Assembly: GCA_021790195.1 (NCBI GenBank)
Contig: JAJYIF010000008.1
Location: forward strand, 1-64,000
DNA length: 64,000 bases
Origin: Nitrospirota bacterium
GTDB lineage: Bacteria > Nitrospirota > Thermodesulfovibrionia > Thermodesulfovibrionales > UBA9159
Direction of reading: 5' to 3'
Part shown: positions 61,481 to 64,000 of the stretch, in pieces
Layout of the letters: every line of letters starts with the position of its first letter
Position numbering within the stretch: position 1 is the first letter of the stretch
The notes under the pieces: generated by a model
What the model saw: the letters and a program-made list of their open reading frames with translations, nothing else
Databases searched by the model: none
Told to the model about the DNA's origin: nothing
Position numbers and translations under genes: made by a program

Positions 61481-64000
61481 GCTTGCATCAGTTTTGAGCG
61501 ATGACCCCGCTCTGCCCAGGGGACGAGCGCACTGACCGAGTGAATCAGAGAGCGACGCTGCTTCCTTGGAGAAGGACTCTAAGCCAACAAGAGCCGTTCT
61601 TAGCTGGCCCTGCACATTCCGTAGCTTCTCGGTGCCCTTGTCTTTTGGCAATGCAAGTGCTTCCCGGACACCGTTGAGCGCAGCCCCGGCTGCATCAAGT
61701 GCTGGCTTTAGCGCTTTCACACTGGCCTGAGCGGCTCCCACGCAACGCCGTGCCCCCGAGGCATCCTTTGTGAACTGTCTTAAGACTGAGGCCCCTCCAC
61801 CCGCCCACTGATCGGTGTTCCACGATGCACAAGGGCAGTCGATGGGAACCCCGGCTCTGTATGCGGGCGGCTCCTCCGGAGGTTGCTCGATGATAGGCGG
61901 CTCGTCCTGAGGAGGTTGTTCGATATCAGGAGACGATGGCGGGCTTTCGCTCGTTCTTTGTGATCCCTTGGGCGAGGCTTTCTCATTGCCCTTTTGGGGA
62001 GGTTCGGCCGAAATCTGTCTAGCCTTGCAGACTTCATAGAGTTTCCGATCAGTCTCCTTTTTTGCCTGCTCTACCTCCGCCATTAGTTTCTCGTACCTTT
62101 CCAGCTCATTCGCGACACCAACCAAGTCTCCGAGGTCTTGAGCTACCTTGTTCAGTGCATCACTTGTTGTCGACAGTGTATCAGCCGCGCTATAGAGGCT
62201 CGCAAAATCCCCAAGCTTGCCACCGAGGCCTCCCTCTAGTTTCAAAGCAGCGGAACCCATGAGATCTTCCACTGTGGTCCAATCACCATTAATCGCTGCC
62301 GCCACCCCGTTCCCGAGCTTCAAGGTCCAACGACTGAGATCCGCCGCCTGCTGAACAGGTTTTGCTGTTTCTGAGCTCTTACTGGCGATGAGCATCATAA
62401 GGTCTGCCAATTTATAGGCTGCCTTCCAGGTATCGCCCTCAATATTGTCGCCTGCCCCTATGAATTCCTTGCTTGCGAGCATAGCCGTGACCTTCGCTGC
62501 TATGCTTTTGATGTCCTTTATTTCTTGCTGCCTCTCTTTGCTGAGGCGCTCTATTTCTTCCTTGCTGCAGGCCACCACTCTTATCGGCAGAGATTTTGCC
62601 CCAAACTCACCACACTTTGTCTTCGGCTGAATTGTCGTGGAGCCCTCCTTTACACTTTGCACAAGAAGCAATCCGGTCTGTGCAACCGCGCTTGCAATAC
62701 CGCGGTCTGTAACATGGAAGTCGAGGACATCTACTGCATCGGGAGGCGCCAGACCGAACGGCACCGACACGGGGGGCAGACTCTTGCCGTTTCCGTCGTG
62801 CAACGGGACCTCAACAGTTCCGCCACTTCCAACCGACCTGAGATCGAAACACGTCACCGACACTTCGTCCTCAGCAGTTGTCCCATCTGGTGCGTTATAA
62901 ATTACGCGCACCAGAGCGTGACTGGGCTCCTTGCACGAGAACCTGGCAGAACTGCCGTGGGTCGTGAAAGCAATTGTTTGACTATCAGCGGACCATTTGT
63001 AGGTACCACCTGATGGTCGGCTTTCGGCCTGAAACGTTCCGCCTTTTCCTGTGCGCTGGTCCCCGCAGCCAGAGATTTTGACTTGAGTCGTCTTATCCTC
63101 ATCTGCGGGATAAAATTCCCATTCTACAACAGCGTCAGAGTGCTTGTTGGAGCCGGAAGGACCACCAAAGTGCCCAGGTATTGCCATTCTGCCTATAATG
63201 TTTGCGACCGTGGCGGAAGGCAGGGGCAGATCCTTAAAGTCAAAAAACAAATGACTCCACGTGTCGACTCTGTCCTTCCAGGTTCTGCCGCAACGCTTGT
63301 TCACCTCATCAGCCTTAGGATTGATCAGCTCACAGCTGGTATCGTAATCGACATCTAAGGTAGCATTATTGACGGACATTTTGAGACTGTAAGTGTTATT
63401 TGCAGTGTTAATGGTTAGTTCGGGATAATAATCGAGGTCCAGGCGGAACTTTGCATCGTCCTTGCTGATCACTCTTCTGCCAGTTCCAGTGTCACGCCCT
63501 TCGATACCGCTGTCTTCGCCTTGCGGATCAAGATGATAGGTCTCAAGATAGTCAAAACTGATTGTAATTTTTTCTACCCCACCATAGTAAGTTCTGCTGT
63601 TCCAGAACAAGTTTGGATGCGTTTGTACTGGAGAACCGACTGTATGTGCGCATTCAGAACATAGAGGGATCTCTACCAAGAGCTTCTTAACCGTCGAACT
63701 CCTATCCATACTGTTATCGCTCTTTTGTTCTTCTCTGTACTCGTCCTTAATTCTTATAACGCCCTTCCATGCTTTTACTTTGAGCCACTTGTTATCTATA
63801 TAATGGACCGATTCATCAGAACCATTCTTACACTTATCACTGTATTTGTCCTTAACCAGAGGAGCCAACGTCACATCCGTACTCTTCTTATTCTTCTTTT
63901 TTCCCGCAGCTTTATTGGACTCGTTAGCCCACTTCTCTACCGCCTTCCTCTCTGCCGAAGTAAGTTTATTCCTTGCTTCAATCTTGTCCAGGATACGCTG
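61469..64000 (-). CDS. Large unknown protein, 3' part of gene (open at window edge)
   Basis: The frame is open from the right edge to a stop at 61469, 843 codons in the window; the true start lies outside. A GTG at 63874 is not needed, since upstream codons (a Lys-rich stretch AGKKKNKKS) read through. Visible: a basic coiled N-terminal part, several CxxC-like pairs (PLCSECAH, CELINPKADEVNKRCG), beta-rich Ig-like segments (about residues 290-420 of this part), a long helical region (KTIAAKV-like, 470-660), a Pro/Glu/Gln-rich linker (EQPPQDEPPIIEQPPEEPPA) and a helical C-terminus. I recognise no family. The mix of Ig-like, Cys and Pro-rich parts suggests an exported or surface protein. Confidence 0.7.
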   Translation of the reverse strand, partial: QRILDKIEARNKLTSAERKAVEKWANESNKAAGKKKNKKSTDVTLAPLVKDKYSDKCKNGSDESVHYIDNKWLKVKAWKGVIRIKDEYREEQKSDNSMDRSSTVKKLLVEIPLCSECAHTVGSPVQTHPNLFWNSRTYYGGVEKITISFDYLETYHLDPQGEDSGIEGRDTGTGRRVISKDDAKFRLDLDYYPELTINTANNTYSLKMSVNNATLDVDYDTSCELINPKADEVNKRCGRTWKDRVDTWSHLFFDFKDLPLPSATVANIIGRMAIPGHFGGPSGSNKHSDAVVEWEFYPADEDKTTQVKISGCGDQRTGKGGTFQAESRPSGGTYKWSADSQTIAFTTHGSSARFSCKEPSHALVRVIYNAPDGTTAEDEVSVTCFDLRSVGSGGTVEVPLHDGNGKSLPPVSVPFGLAPPDAVDVLDFHVTDRGIASAVAQTGLLLVQSVKEGSTTIQPKTKCGEFGAKSLPIRVVACSKEEIERLSKERQQEIKDIKSIAAKVTAMLASKEFIGAGDNIEGDTWKAAYKLADLMMLIASKSSETAKPVQQAADLSRWTLKLGNGVAAAINGDWTTVEDLMGSAALKLEGGLGGKLGDFASLYSAADTLSTTSDALNKVAQDLGDLVGVANELERYEKLMAEVEQAKKETDRKLYEVCKARQISAEPPQKGNEKASPKGSQRTSESPPSSPDIEQPPQDEPPIIEQPPEEPPAYRAGVPIDCPCASWNTDQWAGGGASVLRQFTKDASGARRCVGAAQASVKALKPALDAAGAALNGVREALALPKDKGTEKLRNVQGQLRTALVGLESFSKEAASLSDSLGQCARPLGRAGSSLKTDASIRE

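Noticed and set aside
1-64000. CRISPR arrays, tRNA and rRNA genes
   Set aside because: No regularly spaced repeats, cloverleaf-like segments or rRNA-like stretches were noticed by eye; a covariance search would be needed to exclude a tRNA.

Overview
The window reads as a chromosomal segment of a free-living, Gram-negative, probably anaerobic bacterium of moderately high GC content. It carries type IV pilus minor pilins with PilY1, a large chemosensory operon, c-type haem in a periplasmic sensor, a Rho gene, and genes of the methyl branch of the Wood-Ljungdahl pathway (MetF, MetV, FolD) with a CooC-type nickel-insertion ATPase. This set is what one expects in Nitrospirota or Desulfobacterota-like lineages; that placement is inference, as no rRNA or marker phylogeny is available here.

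Layout. 1-3450: the 3' end of rpoC, a Mut7-C protein, a K+ channel with RCK domain and a small toxin-antitoxin pair. 3451-13072: a pilus-tip operon (pilY1, fimT-like, pilV, pilW, pilX, Ig-like lipoprotein). 13381-19699: an AraC-type response regulator, a TMTC-like membrane glycosyltransferase, a thioesterase, rho, and a divergent envelope operon (SurA-like chaperone, HAMP protein, HExxH protein). 19716-31036: one-carbon and folate genes (metF, metV, a fused flavin/Fe-S oxidoreductase, folD, folE, 5-formyl-THF cyclo-ligase, cooC), interrupted by a Fur regulator and three glycosyltransferases. 31279-46795: a 13-gene chemosensory operon (DUF4388, cheY, cheA, ExeA-type ATPase, cheW, two MCPs, cheW, HEAT-repeat protein, cheR, cheB, GAF protein, cheY). 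46895-52559: an unstable region with a deleted histidine kinase, an ISL3-type transposase, a fragment duplicated from a nearby lipoprotein gene, an exported beta-helix protein and a DUF4337 protein. 52972-59590: a five-gene cassette of sensory-type [NiFe] hydrogenase, soluble hybrid histidine kinase, free receiver and a receiver-cyclase. 59591-64000: a decayed gene, a long palindrome, an exported protein and the 3' part of a large unknown gene.

Two items stand out. The first is the cassette at 52972-59590. The hydrogenase large subunit ends exactly at its last metal-ligand His, as in H2-sensing hydrogenases, and is followed at once by a soluble kinase with no PAS or membrane domain, a receiver, and a class III nucleotide cyclase with its own receiver and two HisKA-like boxes. 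This suggests H2-to-cyclic-nucleotide signalling. The second is the MCP at 36308-39160, which combines a periplasmic CxxCH haem motif with a PhnD-like ligand-binding domain placed on the cytoplasmic, C-terminal side of the signalling helices.

Coordinates of genes are from reading frames and visible ribosome-binding sites. Family assignments are from recognised motifs; no database search was run.
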